From Schizophyllum amplum (lineage: Eukaryota; Basidiomycota; Agaricomycetes; Agaricales; Schizophyllaceae): DNA of 64,000 nt. This document shows, one piece after another, positions 35,566 through 47,064 of this stretch. The stretch spans positions 372,001 to 436,000 of the forward strand of contig VDMD01000011.1 of NCBI GenBank assembly GCA_007026445.1, read 5' to 3'. Positions within the stretch are counted from its first letter, which is position 1, and each line of letters opens with the position of its first letter. A program made the translations under genes and the position numbers. The notes under the pieces are model-generated. The model saw only the letters and a list, made by a program, of their open reading frames with translations, did no database searches and was not told the origin of the DNA.

Positions 35566-38500
35566 CTATGACCACCATCCGTCCTCGCCCTGGGTGACGA
35601 CGCTCATGACACTAGGTGTCGGCGATGGAATGGACGACCGGTAGTTCTTGTACGACCGCCCTTTCGGGGTACCTTGCCCAACGCCTGGATAGCGGCTGGG
35701 CACGGGAGCGTAGACGCTTGCGCGAGCAGGGGTAGGTGATGGCGCGTGGCTCAAGGTTGGCGTGGCTGCACGGCTATCGGCGTACACCGTGCTTGCCCGA
35801 GAAGACGGTCGATGTATCGTGTGTGCCGAGCCATTGACCCCGTTCGTCTTTGCCTGCACGGTGCCGGTGACTGCCCGCTCGAGCTGCGTCTGCAGTAAGC
35901 GGACCTTGTTCTCGAGCGCGGTGATGGTATCGCGTTGCTTATTTTCGAGGTCCTGAACGAAAGTAAGTATGTGAATGGTTTGTTTGACAGTGAACATGCC
36001 TTCGCAAGACGGTCGTTAGCTTCACGCTCCTCCAGCTGCAATCTGACGACCGAGTGGTCGGCGTCGAGCTGCGCATGCGTCTGCTCCGCGTGCTCCAGCT
36101 TCGTGCGAGTGAGCTCGAGGCTTGCCTCGTACTCCTTCGCGCGACGCTCCCACTCCGATGCACGCTGCTGAGCCTGGTTGAGGCTCTGACGAGCAGTGAA
36201 GGCAATCTTCTCCGCGTTTGCCATTTTCCCATCCTGCTCCTTGAAGCGCCTCTTGAGCGCGGCGTGCTCGCCTTCGAGCACCTTCGCACGGTCACGAACC
36301 TCGCGCAGCTCCGCGAGCTCCTTGTTGTCCGTCTGGCCCACCAGTGATGACATCTCGGACATCTGCTCGCACGCGCGGCGAAGGTTATCCCAGTGCTCGT
36401 CATGCGACTGCGCCTCGTCGAGGCGCTTCTGCAAAGCCTTTGCGGATGCGTTGGCAGTCTCTTTGTCGCGGACAGCAAGCGCGGACTTCGTCTCGAGTTT
36501 ATTGAGCTGCGGCGCATTAGACGGGAAACGTCAATGATAGGAAATTATTACACACCTGCTTCTGCATAGTCTGCTTCTCGGCCTCCAGATCGCGGTTGGC
36601 CTTCTCGAGCTGTGCAATGCGGTCCTTGTCCGCTGTTGCGGCCACATCCGAGGTCTGCAAGCGAGCCAGTGCCTTCGCCAGCGCATCCTCAAGCTCCTTA
36701 TTCCGCGCCTCCATGGCGGTCGCCTCCGACACCTTGATTGTCGCGGAAGACTGCAAGGTCTTCACCTGCTCCTGTAGCCTGTTGCGATCGGCCTCCATGA
36801 CACCGAGCTTCTCGCTGAGGACATCCTTCTCGACCCGCACCTGGCCGTGAGCGCCGCGTGCCTTAGCGACTTGCACCTGCGCCTCAGTGACGGCCTTGCG
36901 AAGGTCGTCCATCTCGCGCCGGTTCTGCTCGCGCGTAAGTGCGAACTCGGCATGTGCTGCCTGGAGAACGTTCGTGGCGGCAGCGAAGGACTCGGGGAGC
37001 GCGTTGAGCTTCTCGGCAAACTCTCGCTGCTGTGCCAAGACCTGCTCTTTGGAGACATTGGATGAAGCCGATGCCTCGATCTTCTCCAACGTCGCTTTGA
37101 TCGCCAATAAGTTCTCGTCTGGCAAGACCGGGTCGGCGCGGATGTCCGACTTGGCCTGCAGCTCCCGCACGGTAGAGCCAAAGGCGTCCATGGCTGCCTT
37201 CAGCTGCTGCGGCAGCTGCGAGACGAGCTCGTTGGCGTGCTTTTGTGATGCGGTGAAGTCGGTTTGCTTCGTCGACAACAACCGCTGGCCCTCCTCCAAT
37301 GCGGTCAAGGTCGACGTGACTTGCGACACGGGTGCCAAAGACGACGCAATGATCTCCCTGACCTTACCAACCACGCCATCCATGTGCTTGTCCCGCGTAG
37401 CGAGCCGAGAGTCGAGGCGCTCGACGACAAGGTCCGCAACTTGCTCCTTGATCTCGAACGCATCGATGGGTGCTATGGCGCGGCGCACCTCTGTAACGAG
37501 CTGCAGCGTCAGCGCGTCCACGTCGATAGGCGGTTGCGACGCAGCGATCTTCGGTAGTATCGGCACGAGACGGTCGACAATGAGCCCGGCGGTCTCCCGC
37601 TTGTCGGATGCAAGGTCGATGAGCTGGGCGATATGCGGCTTGACAGCTTGCGTGAGCTGGTTAGTGAGCAAGTCGTAGTCCACTGGTTCCCTGTGGAGGC
37701 TGTCCAGCATGGGCTTCAGTGCCGAGACGATGTCGTCCGCCGCGCCCTTCCTTGCGTGCATCACGGACGAGTTGTGTAAAGCCTCAACTTCGGAGGGTAT
37801 GCGCGCGATAGCCTGGTTGACCACCTGGACGGTGTTCGCATTCAGTCTCTGCAGGAGAGGGCCGAGGTCCTGGGCAGCGCCTCCTGAGACCTGCACCTGT
37901 GCCAGGCTCTGGGTCAGTGACGACAGCTCCTGCTGCATGATCCTCAGCGATTCCTGGTGACCCTCCTGCACCGCGTCCTTCAGCATCTCGAAGTCGAACT
38001 CGCCACGGGCGTCCATCTGGCTGTCCATCATGCTCTTCGTCGCCGCGTCCGAGAGATGCTGCCGGAACAGGGACATCATCTCGTCGATCTTGGCCTCCAT
38101 ATCCGCCGCGGCGGCTGCACCGTTCGTGCGCGCGATCTCGCGGCGGATCAGAGTCAGCTTGTCGTCCAGCATCGCTTCCACGCGGTCCTCATATCTATGC
38201 ATCTCAAGGCGGCTCGTCAAGTCCATCGCAGGCGAGGAGATGCGTGACGAGATGGACGGCTCGGGAGACTGCGAGCCAGAGCGGTCATGCAGCGCGTCCG
38301 GCAGAGACGACCGCCGGCGCGTATGGCGCCGTGCGGACGTGAACACGTCGTCCTCCGCCGAACTGATGCTCGTCGGCCGGTTCCCCGGATCCGTGACCAA
38401 CCTTGTCCTTGACACCTTCCGCGAGATCGGCGGCACGTTGAGGTCGTCGAGCGAGGGGCGGTTCTCGTGCTCGAACACGTCGCGCGAGCTTAAGCGCGAC

Positions 38501-41500
38501 CGCACCGACTTCCGCGTGCGCTCGTCGCCCAGCGCCTTGAATAGGCCCGCGGGCACCGTATTCTTCGACACCGGGTGCTTGAAGTCGAGCGGTATGGGCG
38601 CGCGCTTCGTCTTCGACGCCGAGTGCGGGAACGAAAAGTTCTTGAACTGCTCCTGGATGCTCCCCGGCCGAATGATCTCTTCCTCCGTGAGCCGGTTAAG
38701 ATGCTCCTGCACCTCCTCGTCATTGGCGAGCGTGAGAGACTCGGCGGTCGGAATATGTGGCATGGCGGCGGCGGCTGTCGAGAACGCGGCAAAGGTCAGC
38801 GGCTCGATGCCGTGGTCGAGCGAGTGGCGGGTGATGCTGGGCGACTTGTTGTGGTGACGGATGCTCATGGGCGACTCGAGGTTCGTAGGGAAGCGGAACG
38901 ACATGATGCTGTCGCCCTCCTCGATCGAGCCCGTCGACTGGCGCCGCTGCCTCTTCGATGGGCCGCCTTGTGCAACGGCGACCACCTCCGTCTCCACGGG
39001 TGCTGGTGGAACAGGGAGTGGACGCGGCAGCTCCGCGGGCGCTGTGAACGTCTGCGGCGGTGGCGCACCCACTGGAGGACGGAACGTGAAGCCCATGGGC
39101 TTGAACTCCGGCGCAGCGATATTGAAAGTCGGTTTGAACTCCGGAGCCCCGACGTTCAGCTTCTTCGCCGGCTTCAACTCGAAGGACTCGCGACGCGATG
39201 CCTGCGAAGCCGCGCCCACAGACGGCAGGGGCGTATGGCCCATGAACGGCGCATTAGGCGGGGCCGGAACACCGAGTGCAAGGCCCTCGGATCCCCAGGG
39301 CGGAGCCGCAGGCGCGCCGAATACGAACGGCTTCGCGAACGGGTTGAGCTCCCGACGCGCATTGCTGTGCATCGATGGGTTCTGCGAGTGGCTCTGCTGG
39401 AAGTGCTCGATCGACGCATGCCTCGAATGCGCGTTCGCCGGATCGTGCACCGACAGGTGGTTCGACGGCCCGCGAGAGTGAGGTATGGGTGGAAGCGGCC
39501 GAGCCTGCGAGCCCCCGTACTCGGACCCGGGGTGCTCGTAGTAGTCGACGCCGAGGTAGTGCTTTGCGGGGCCCTCTTCGTCGCTCGGGTTCGAGACAAT
39601 GTCATCGTCGATGGGCGGGCGGGCGATGGCGAGGGTGTTGTCTGGCGGACGCGGGAAGTTCGGCAGGCGGCGGGGTTGCTCGGCGTCGCGCTGCCGAGCA
39701 GCCTTGCGCCGTACCCTGCGCTCGGCACGTTGTTGACGCGCTCTCTCCTCGTCCGAGGGGTTCGACCACTCCCCGATGCTCTTGAAGTTAAGTCAGCACA
39801 GACCTTTCAAAAATTATGACACGCATGCATACCTCGTCGTCGGAGCTCTCCATGCCGTTATACAAATCCTCCGACCCAGTCCACTCCGCGATAGCATCAT
39901 CCACATCCATATCCTGGCTAGCGTCGCCATTATGGCCACTCCTGTCCTGGAGCCCGTCCGCAGCGACACCGCCCACAGACCGCAACGAAAGCGCCGCCGA
40001 AAGCCTCGACACATGCCTCGAGTGATGCCGGCTCTGCGCGACAATCGTCGGCGCATCCCTCACCACATCGTCTTCCTCGTGATCATGCTCCTCCTTAACG
40101 TCGACTTCTGTTGAGGCACCGCTATACTCGGCACCGCCCAGGGTCCCGTTCACACTGTGCTGCACGTCCTCGGAGACGTCCTTGGCGAACTCGCGCTCGG
40201 CTTCTTCCTCCTCCTCAGCTTCCTCTGGGATGTCGATACCGAAGCCCCGAAGGAAGTCGGGCTTACTGGGAGGACGTGATGCTGCAGATAAAGGCGGTGG
40301 TGCAAGCTTTGATGCTTGCACGGGGACAAGCCCTTGCGGGGCGAGGATAACATTGGCGGACTCTGCTTGAGGGCCTGTTTCCGAGAGAGTGGAGATATGG
40401 TCCGAGCCCAAAGTCGCTGTGGGGCCAAAGGGATTAAATCCCTTGTTCAGGGTATGCGTAGGTGGCTGAGAGAGCGACATGCTGTGGCCGTGGCGAAGAC
40501 CGAACGCGGGCACCGAAGCGGCCTGGTTGGGTGACGGAGTTGTGAACGAGGGTTGCGGGGAGGACGTGGCCGATGAAGCCTGCGCCTGCTGTAGCTTGTT
40601 GAGCTTGAATAGGAGGAGAGCAGGGTCCGCGGGTGATGAGATCTGCGAACAGGCGCCGTTAGCGTGCGAACTGGCTAGCCGGGAATGGCACTCACGGAGG
40701 CTGCGCGCGCATGTGGCGCGTAGATATGCGGAACGTTGCTCCCAGATCCCCTCTCCACACCCAGCTTCTGCAGCTTCTCCTCTATCGCCATCTGCTTCAG
40801 CTTGTCCCAGTTCGACTGTGGACCGTGAGAAACGCGACAATCCAAGAGAATAACCTTCACGAACCTTGCCAGGTAAGAAAACATCTATGGTCGGTGGCAT
40901 AGCATATCTATACGCGTCCGGGGGAAACAAAGCCGCGGAACTGAGCTCGGCTGAAGGCACGCGGACGTCTTCGCATTCGAAAGGAGCGTCCAAGGGCGCG
41001 CGTGCCCACTCTGGTCGCATCGGTGGCGCGCCGTCCTCGCCGGGTATCGTCTCCTTGGGTAAATTGACTGCAATCTTCTTCGCCTTCGTCACGGGAGCGG
41101 AGGTGGACGCGGCGGCCGGCGGCAAAGGACTTGTTTTCCGCTGGGGACCACCCAGGACGGCCTTGGGCGGACCACCAATGCTCATGTTGCGCCTCTTGTG
41201 GCCGAAGGGCGGAGGCATTCCTGGCATTCCTGGCGGGCCCAGCATGACGGATCCCCGCGGGAAATGGCCGCCCACCGGGGTGATGATCGGTGGGCCGCCG
41301 TTCGGGGGATGGATGCCCATGGCGGCGAGGTGCGCGATGCTGGCAGCCGCTGCGTGATGAGACGGGCGCCCGGGGGCCGAGGGCGGCGGCATAGGATAGC
41401 CAAAGTGCTGCTGCATGGGCGTATGCATGTTCGGGTGGTTCATGGGAAACGGTGGGTGAAAGCTTTGTTGGAGGGACGTCGGGAGCGCCGGCGAAAACAT

Positions 41501-41593
41501 CTGGCCTTGCGGGAACGACATGGGCTGCTGCATCTGCAGCGACGGCGCGATATTCAGGCGCGGCAGCTGCTCGCGCGGGTGGTGCATCGACAT
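35566..41593 (-). CDS. Large coiled-coil protein, 1,925 residues, function unknown
   Basis: Exons are complement(join(35566..35952, 36000..36506, 36556..39780, 39833..40642, 40696..40815, 40865..41593)), 5,778 nt in one frame. The N-terminal third is Pro/Met/Gly-rich and disordered (PGMPGMPPP), then a conserved-looking block (KKIAVNLPKETIPGE, TIDVFLPGK-SNWDKLKQMA). A middle section holds acidic patches (EEAEEEEEAEREF, DMDVDDAIAEW, ESSDDE) and basic arginine-rich stretches. From about residue 1000 the sequence becomes long alpha-helical coiled coil with heptad character (LEKANRDLEAEKQTMQK, RDTITALENKVRLLQTQL), and it ends in a Ser/Thr/Pro tail. No enzymatic motif is visible; a structural, cytoskeletal or nuclear-scaffold role is only a guess. 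The last intron (35953-35999) is a GC-AG intron (AAG/GCATGT ... TTCAG). The 3,225-nt exon is the longest in the window. Confidence 0.8.
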
Positions 41594-42207
41594 CTTGGGT
41601 GTTCCGCGGCTGCTGGCGCGTTATTACCGACTGCGAGAGTTAGCCGACGGGATGCGGATGCGGGGAGGGTATAAGGAGGAGGACGAGAGGCGGCTAATGC
41701 GCGACTTGCTTTCGCGCCACTCCGTGAAGGTTGGAAGCAAGTTGCAAGAATACCTAAATTTCCGTCGAAACGTGCACAAACACCCGGCAATCAGCGACGA
41801 ACAATGAAGCGTGATAAGTAATAAAGCTGGGCTCCGAGTTCCGCCAGGTCTGACCTGAATGAAGGGCGCCAGAGGAGGTCAGGGCACAGCAAGAACAAGA
41901 AACAATTTATTGAGACAACAGCGACGAGAACAAATAAACTACTTCAGCTTGCAGCACTAGCCGGCGTCAGGTAGCGTAACAACAGCATCGCAAGAATAAG
42001 AGTAGCTAGACAGCTCGCAAGGCAGCAGGGTATTATAAACAAGGAAGATGCGGGAAATAAGTTATGTACGTTATGAATGTATGTACGTGCAGCGTCTCTA
42101 GCTGTGCGCTGAGTGACAGGTCAAGGTAGCGGTCCCATAGTTCGCAGATGGTCCAGCGTCAGGAGAGCGATATATCAGTCATCCAGACAGCCTGGCATCC
42201 TTGGGTT
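41594..42207. other. Intergenic region, coiled-coil gene start to Dot1 stop
   Basis: About 610 bp holding the presumed promoter of the coiled-coil gene and the Dot1 3' UTR. The stretch 41,880-42,100 is relatively AT-rich. No gene was recognised. Confidence 0.45.
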
Positions 42208-44424
42208 TCAATACGGCGCTCGGGTCTTCCTTGTCGATCGGGAACTGCTGCGCCTGCTCTCATACTCCTCGAGGATCTGGCTGTATCCCCTCCGGTCGAC
42301 GCGGTGGATGTAGTATTCGCCTCCGCTGTCCGCCCACGAGACGCTGCCCGAGGCGAACCACCGCTTGCTAACGTCAAAGATCGTGCTGATGTCGTCGACC
42401 TAAACGCGCAGTCAGCAACGTGGCTGAACGAAGGATAGCAGGAAATCTCACGTTGCGCTCCGTGAGGCGCGAGTTCTGCTTTTCGGAGACAAAAGACTTG
42501 AGCGATATCACAATCGCGCCCTCCTTGAGGTCGAGGAACTTTGGGCGCAGGGCCTCATTCACTAGCGCGCGGCGTCAGCGGAATGGCACACAGCACGAAA
42601 CGGGTGGAGACTTACGAGACTCTGAAAACACCTTGTTGTTGACCAACACCACGTCCGCCTGCGGGATCAGCTCGTCTACGCGCTTGCTCGTGAGCATGTC
42701 CCCCTGCTCCAGCTCCACGTCGCCCATATTGACGCCCCACATCCGGCAACGCGCCTTAAACTGCGGCAGCATCCGCGCCGCAATCTTCGCCGGCGCCTCC
42801 TGGCACTCAATTCCATAGCTCCTGCACCCCGTCTGCAGGCTCGCCTGCACGACCACGTTCCCCACGCCGCTGCCCAGGTCGAGGAACAGCGAGTTCTCGT
42901 TAAGCCGCGTGTGCCGCACCATCTCATAGACGAGCGACGGCATGAGCTCGCCGTACACGTTGTCCGTGAATGGCTCGTACTGATGCAGCTCCCGCACGAA
43001 TGGCCCGACGTTGCGCTGGTAGTTCTCCTCCATGATACGATGCAGGACCTTAGGCGGGATCCCGCCGCTCGCCGACCAGCCTTCAATGGCCTCGAGGAAG
43101 GGGTTCGGAGGAGCATCGACGAAAGGGTCTGCAGGAAGCATAGGGTACTTGAGGTCGCGCAGGCGCCGGTTGGCCTCTTCGAAGTACTCGATGAATAGCG
43201 CGCCGTTTTCGTTGTTGAGCGCGCGCTGGATGCACCGAAGCACGTCGTCGTTGGCGCGTTCGAGCGCCGCCGCCGCCGCCTCCGACAGGCAGGGGGTGGA
43301 GAGCGAGTTACGTGAATCTTGGGAGAGAGCGGTTAAGGAGCTGTTCGCGGAGGCTTGGGAGGAGGGCGGGGATGAAAGTGTGGACGATCCTGAAGAGGAT
43401 TCAGGGGACGCGGTCAGGGATGCAATGTTTGATAGAATGTCTCCTGGCAGGACGCCAAATATTCGTTGCTGATCTCGGGGTAATATGGCTGGTGGGGTAA
43501 GTTTGAGTTGACATGGAGAGAATATATGGCACGCACAAATTATAACAAGCAGCGAGTCGTACGCGTCTTTGACAGGGTTGTAGTGATCCAGATCCTTAGG
43601 ACAAAGCAGGATGAATCTGAGAAGTCATCAGCGAGTTGACTCAGGGCACATTGCAGCATACACACGTCTCCGTTGCATTATTATTAGGATACTCGAGCTC
43701 CACGCGGGGATAGTTCTTCGTGTATTGCCCAAACTCGTCGAAGACTGCATATATCGCGTCAATGGCGGGCCATAAGCAATGAATGTGGCGACGTACAGGG
43801 TTTGTATGACTTCACCAGGCTCTCCACGACCTTCTCAGAGCTCCTGTTGGACTGGCCCGGGGCCCCGTCCATGTCGGTGCGGAATTGTCGTTTCGTATTA
43901 GGCGGGGGACCGTCCTCGGACGCGATTGCGGAGGTGGAGCGCGACTTGCTATTGCGAAAGACGGGCTCGGGCGACAGCGAGGGGGAGCTCCGGCGCGAGC
44001 TCGAGGGCGTCGCGACGCGTTTACGCGGTCGGTCCTCGTTGCGGATCCGCTTGACCTGCTTCGGCAGCGCGGGCGCCGCGTCGGGGGACTTGCGCTTCTT
44101 AGTCGGTGCATTCTTGGTTGGCGCGTTCTTGCTCGGTCCGCCCTTGCTCGGGGCGAGCTTGCTGGATGAGGCGGAAGGCGCGGATTTGAGTGATGATGTG
44201 GATGCCACGGGATTGGGTTTGGGTGCGGCGGCGCTGGGCCTGGGTGGTGCTGCACCGGGTTTGGGTGGTACAGCACCGGGCTTGGGCGGTGCGCGAACTG
44301 TGCGGGTCGTGACCTTGACGATGGGCGCCCTGGTGGGTACGGTGGTCTTGCCGCGCGACTTGGAGAAGAACTCGAGGTTGGTGACGGCGTGAGAGGGCCC
44401 TACAGTCTTCGTAGAGGAGAACAT
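42208..44424 (-). CDS. DOT1: Histone H3-K79 methyltransferase Dot1
   Basis: Exons are complement(join(42208..42399, 42452..42561, 42616..43488, 43537..43616, 43666..43744, 43797..44424)), 653 residues. Dot1 is a seven-beta-strand (non-SET) SAM-dependent methyltransferase acting on nucleosomal H3 Lys79. Visible family blocks: YGELMPSLVYEMV, SAM-binding motif FLDLGSGVGNVVVQA, SYGIECQEAPAKIA, then VVLVNNKVFSESLNEAL and LKEGAIVISLKSF. The N-terminal ~200 residues are Pro/Ala/Lys/Ser-rich and basic (KPGAAPPRPSAAAPKP), as in fungal Dot1, where this part binds nucleosomes. The intron at 43489-43536 is 48 nt and in frame; its retention would add 16 residues without a stop. Assignment is secure. Confidence 0.94.
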
Positions 44425-45547
44425 GGCGGCTCTGGGATGACCGGGGGAAGAAAGCGCCAGATGTCACAGCTCGGGCCGACGTCACGTTGATGGCCTAGGC
44501 GTGACTCGTTGAAGTTGAACACGGCACGTGCCATCAATTTTTGGCCCTCGTCCGGATCTGGTCAATATTGGACGGGCCGTGGACCTGGAATTGGACTTCA
44601 CTTCTCCTGCAGAACACAGTGCAATGCCCTCAGGAATGCTCCGATGCACTCATGGCTGGGGCAAACTGACGTATGTTAGATTTGCATGGCTTCATTCGAC
44701 GCGCCTGCGATTCGAAGGCGCTGCCAGACCGAGAAACCTCGCCGAACGTAAACGTCCATGGTCTAGTACCGCACATGCCAGCAAAATCATGCGGGTAAGC
44801 GTACAGCTACGACCATTCTCGTTCGATGCTTTGGAAGATGCCCGCCATGCCGCTGAAGCGTTAATCAAAGCTTTGACTCGACTGTTACACCCCGCGTTTT
44901 GTCGTCGGTGCGCGTCGACGATCTCTATTATCTTCGAGTAAGAGCTGGCCGTCATATAACCAGGTGATCACTTGGTCTCCCAAGGCAGAGTCCGATCGAA
45001 CAACTTCAAGCTGTTGTGGCTCACTTACTTGCTGGCACACTTGTGCAGGGTTTGAGCATCTGGCTGCCTTTGACATCGCCCAGCCTTTGGCGCAGGCAAC
45101 GTACCGGTGCTAAATATGTATTTCGATTGTGCCATACGCATACACGATAGCAAAGACGGGAGGTGTGCAGGAAGCTGGCACCCAACTGTTTTCACCTACA
45201 CGACTACGTACCCGTTCAAGCGAAAACAGATTGGAAGACACGCTGCAAGCTCGGTCTCGTCCAACGACCGGTAGTAGGCTACATATGACGGCAACACCGA
45301 GAAGGGAGGGAAACACGGCAAAACTGAGAAGCAACGCGTTGAGCTTCAACAAAGGACGAACTGGCTGGTTCCAATCTCCCGGCAACCAGTCGCCTGAACC
45401 GAACGTATGAATACCAGCGCTCGCAACCGCGTAACAGACGTCGCTGACCACACGAAGTGTCACTGACCGCATGACTACAACCACTCATTCTGCTCACAGC
45501 CATCACAAGAAATCATCCTCCTGTTCACAATCACCCCTCCGCCCCTC
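44425..45547. other. 1.1-kb intergenic region
   Basis: Between the Dot1 start and the BuGZ-like stop. A minus-strand ORF from an ATG at 45472 to about 45110 reads a hydrophobic stretch that could form one membrane span, and a plus ORF spans 44528-44941. Neither has recognisable homology or supporting context, so I do not call them genes. Confidence 0.4.
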
Positions 45548-46860
45548 TCACAAAAAATCCTCCGCCCTCGCCCGCTTCGTCCCCCTCGGCTCCTCCCCCG
45601 CGGTCGCCTTGTCAAAGTAGTACCGCGGATGATGCGCGCGGTGCTCCGCCGCTGACACGTTCGCATCGCGGAACTTGAGGTCGCCCTTGACGTCCGGGTT
45701 CGTTTGCGGGATGAGCACCTCGGGCGCGGGGATGGGCGCGGGCGGTGCAGAAGCGGCGGGTGCAGACTGGCCAAAGGCGCCGGGTGCAGGCTGGGCGCCG
45801 GCGGGTGGTGGCGGTGCGGGTGAGCCGCTGGGTGGGCCGCCGGCGGGGACGAAGGAAGGCGGGGCGGCGAAGCGCATGAGGCCGGGTGGGGGCATGCCCA
45901 TGCCGGGCGGGGGCATGCCCATGCCTGGCGGTGGCGACACACCTGGTGGCGGGATTGGGGACGCACCGGGGACCATGCCGGGCGGTGGGGGCATGCCAGG
46001 AGGGAAGGGCGGCATCGGCATACCAGGCGGAAGTGCGCTGCTCGGACGTTAGCTAGCTGCTTGAGGGTATGCATTACTCGACTTACCCTGGCGGCATACC
46101 AAATGGTGGCGGGAATGGCGGCGTCGCGCCTGGGGGGAAGGGGGGCATCGGCATGGCAGGCATTGGGGGGAGGGCTGTCGGCGCGGCGGAGTACGCCTGC
46201 GGGGGCGCGCCGTACACTGCGCCGCCCGCGCCGCCGTCCTTCATCGCGTCCGGGTCCAGGGACTGCCCCATAAGCGCCTTATGCTGCGCGAGCGCGGCCT
46301 GGAGCTCGGCTTCTGTGAGCACACGATTCTCGACCTTGGGGCGCTTCGGGGGCGGTTGGGAGATGGAGCCCGCGGCGAGCCCGAGCTCGATTTCCTTGCG
46401 GCGTTTGTAATCTGCGACGTCGGGCGCGGGGATGCCTTCCATACCGAAGATTTCGACTTCGTAGCCGTCGCGGCCGGGGATCGCGTTCTCGATGCGGGGT
46501 AGGCTGCAAGGGGGTGCATAAGTCAACAGGAGGTGGAGGGGAAAGACGCGTCTGGGACGCACTTTTCGGGTTCGAGTTTGTGGACTTGTTGGATGTGGAC
46601 GGCGAGACCGCCGGCGGTGTTCAGCCGTCGTGGGCACATGTTGCATTTGAAGTGCTTCGCCTTCTGGTGCTGCATGAGGACTAGGAGGCAATTGCATTAG
46701 CACCCGCCGCCGAACAGCATGTTGACGCGCACGCACCCTTTTCATCCTCAAACTCGCGCTCACAGTACCAGCACCAAGGCCGGATGATCTGTAACACGCT
46801 TAGTCGCGTCCCCGCCCATGACCTGCACCGACTCACCTGCTTATTCTTCTTCTTCGCCAT
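45548..46860 (-). CDS. BuGZ/ZNF207-like zinc finger protein
   Basis: Exons are complement(join(45548..46037, 46087..46503, 46563..46680, 46737..46788, 46837..46860)), 366 residues. The N-terminus gives two closely packed C2H2-type fingers: [18 protein letters not shown] and [18 protein letters not shown], followed by the conserved-looking [20 protein letters not shown] segment. This is the ZNF207/BuGZ pattern. In animals BuGZ stabilises the mitotic checkpoint protein Bub3 and forms droplets that concentrate tubulin; the fungal role is inferred only. The C-terminal half is low complexity, with near-perfect PPPGMGM repeats, consistent with phase separation. Exon 1 is only 24 nt (MAKKKNKQ). The gene is divergent from the Erf4-like gene by 204 bp. 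Confidence 0.9.
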
Positions 46861-47064
46861 TGTTCCGCGTACGCGTCGTTGGTTCGGGTCGGCGTTGGTG
46901 GTAAAGGACAAAAAACGCAGGGCCAGGAAAGGCAATTTCGCCGCTTGGACTGCTCTTCGACGTCGTCTCCCGCCTCCTCGTCTTCGCACCGCCGTTCGTA
47001 ATCACTACGGCGTCCTTATCCTTTCCTCTGCGTACCATCGGCCTGGACTGTCGAGGTCGATGAC

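Noticed and set aside
38575..39819. 414-codon plus-strand ORF
   Set aside because: It lies wholly antisense to the coiled-coil gene. The product is Arg/Gly-rich, and long antisense frames are expected from GC-rich codon use. The minus-strand model has matching splice sites and phases.
43802..44392. 196-codon plus-strand ORF opposite Dot1 exon 1
   Set aside because: It is antisense shadow of the low-complexity Dot1 N-terminus, giving Gly/Leu repeats only.
45110..45472. Minus-strand ORF with a hydrophobic segment
   Set aside because: One possible membrane span is not enough. There is no homology I recognise, no neighbouring exons and no clear promoter.
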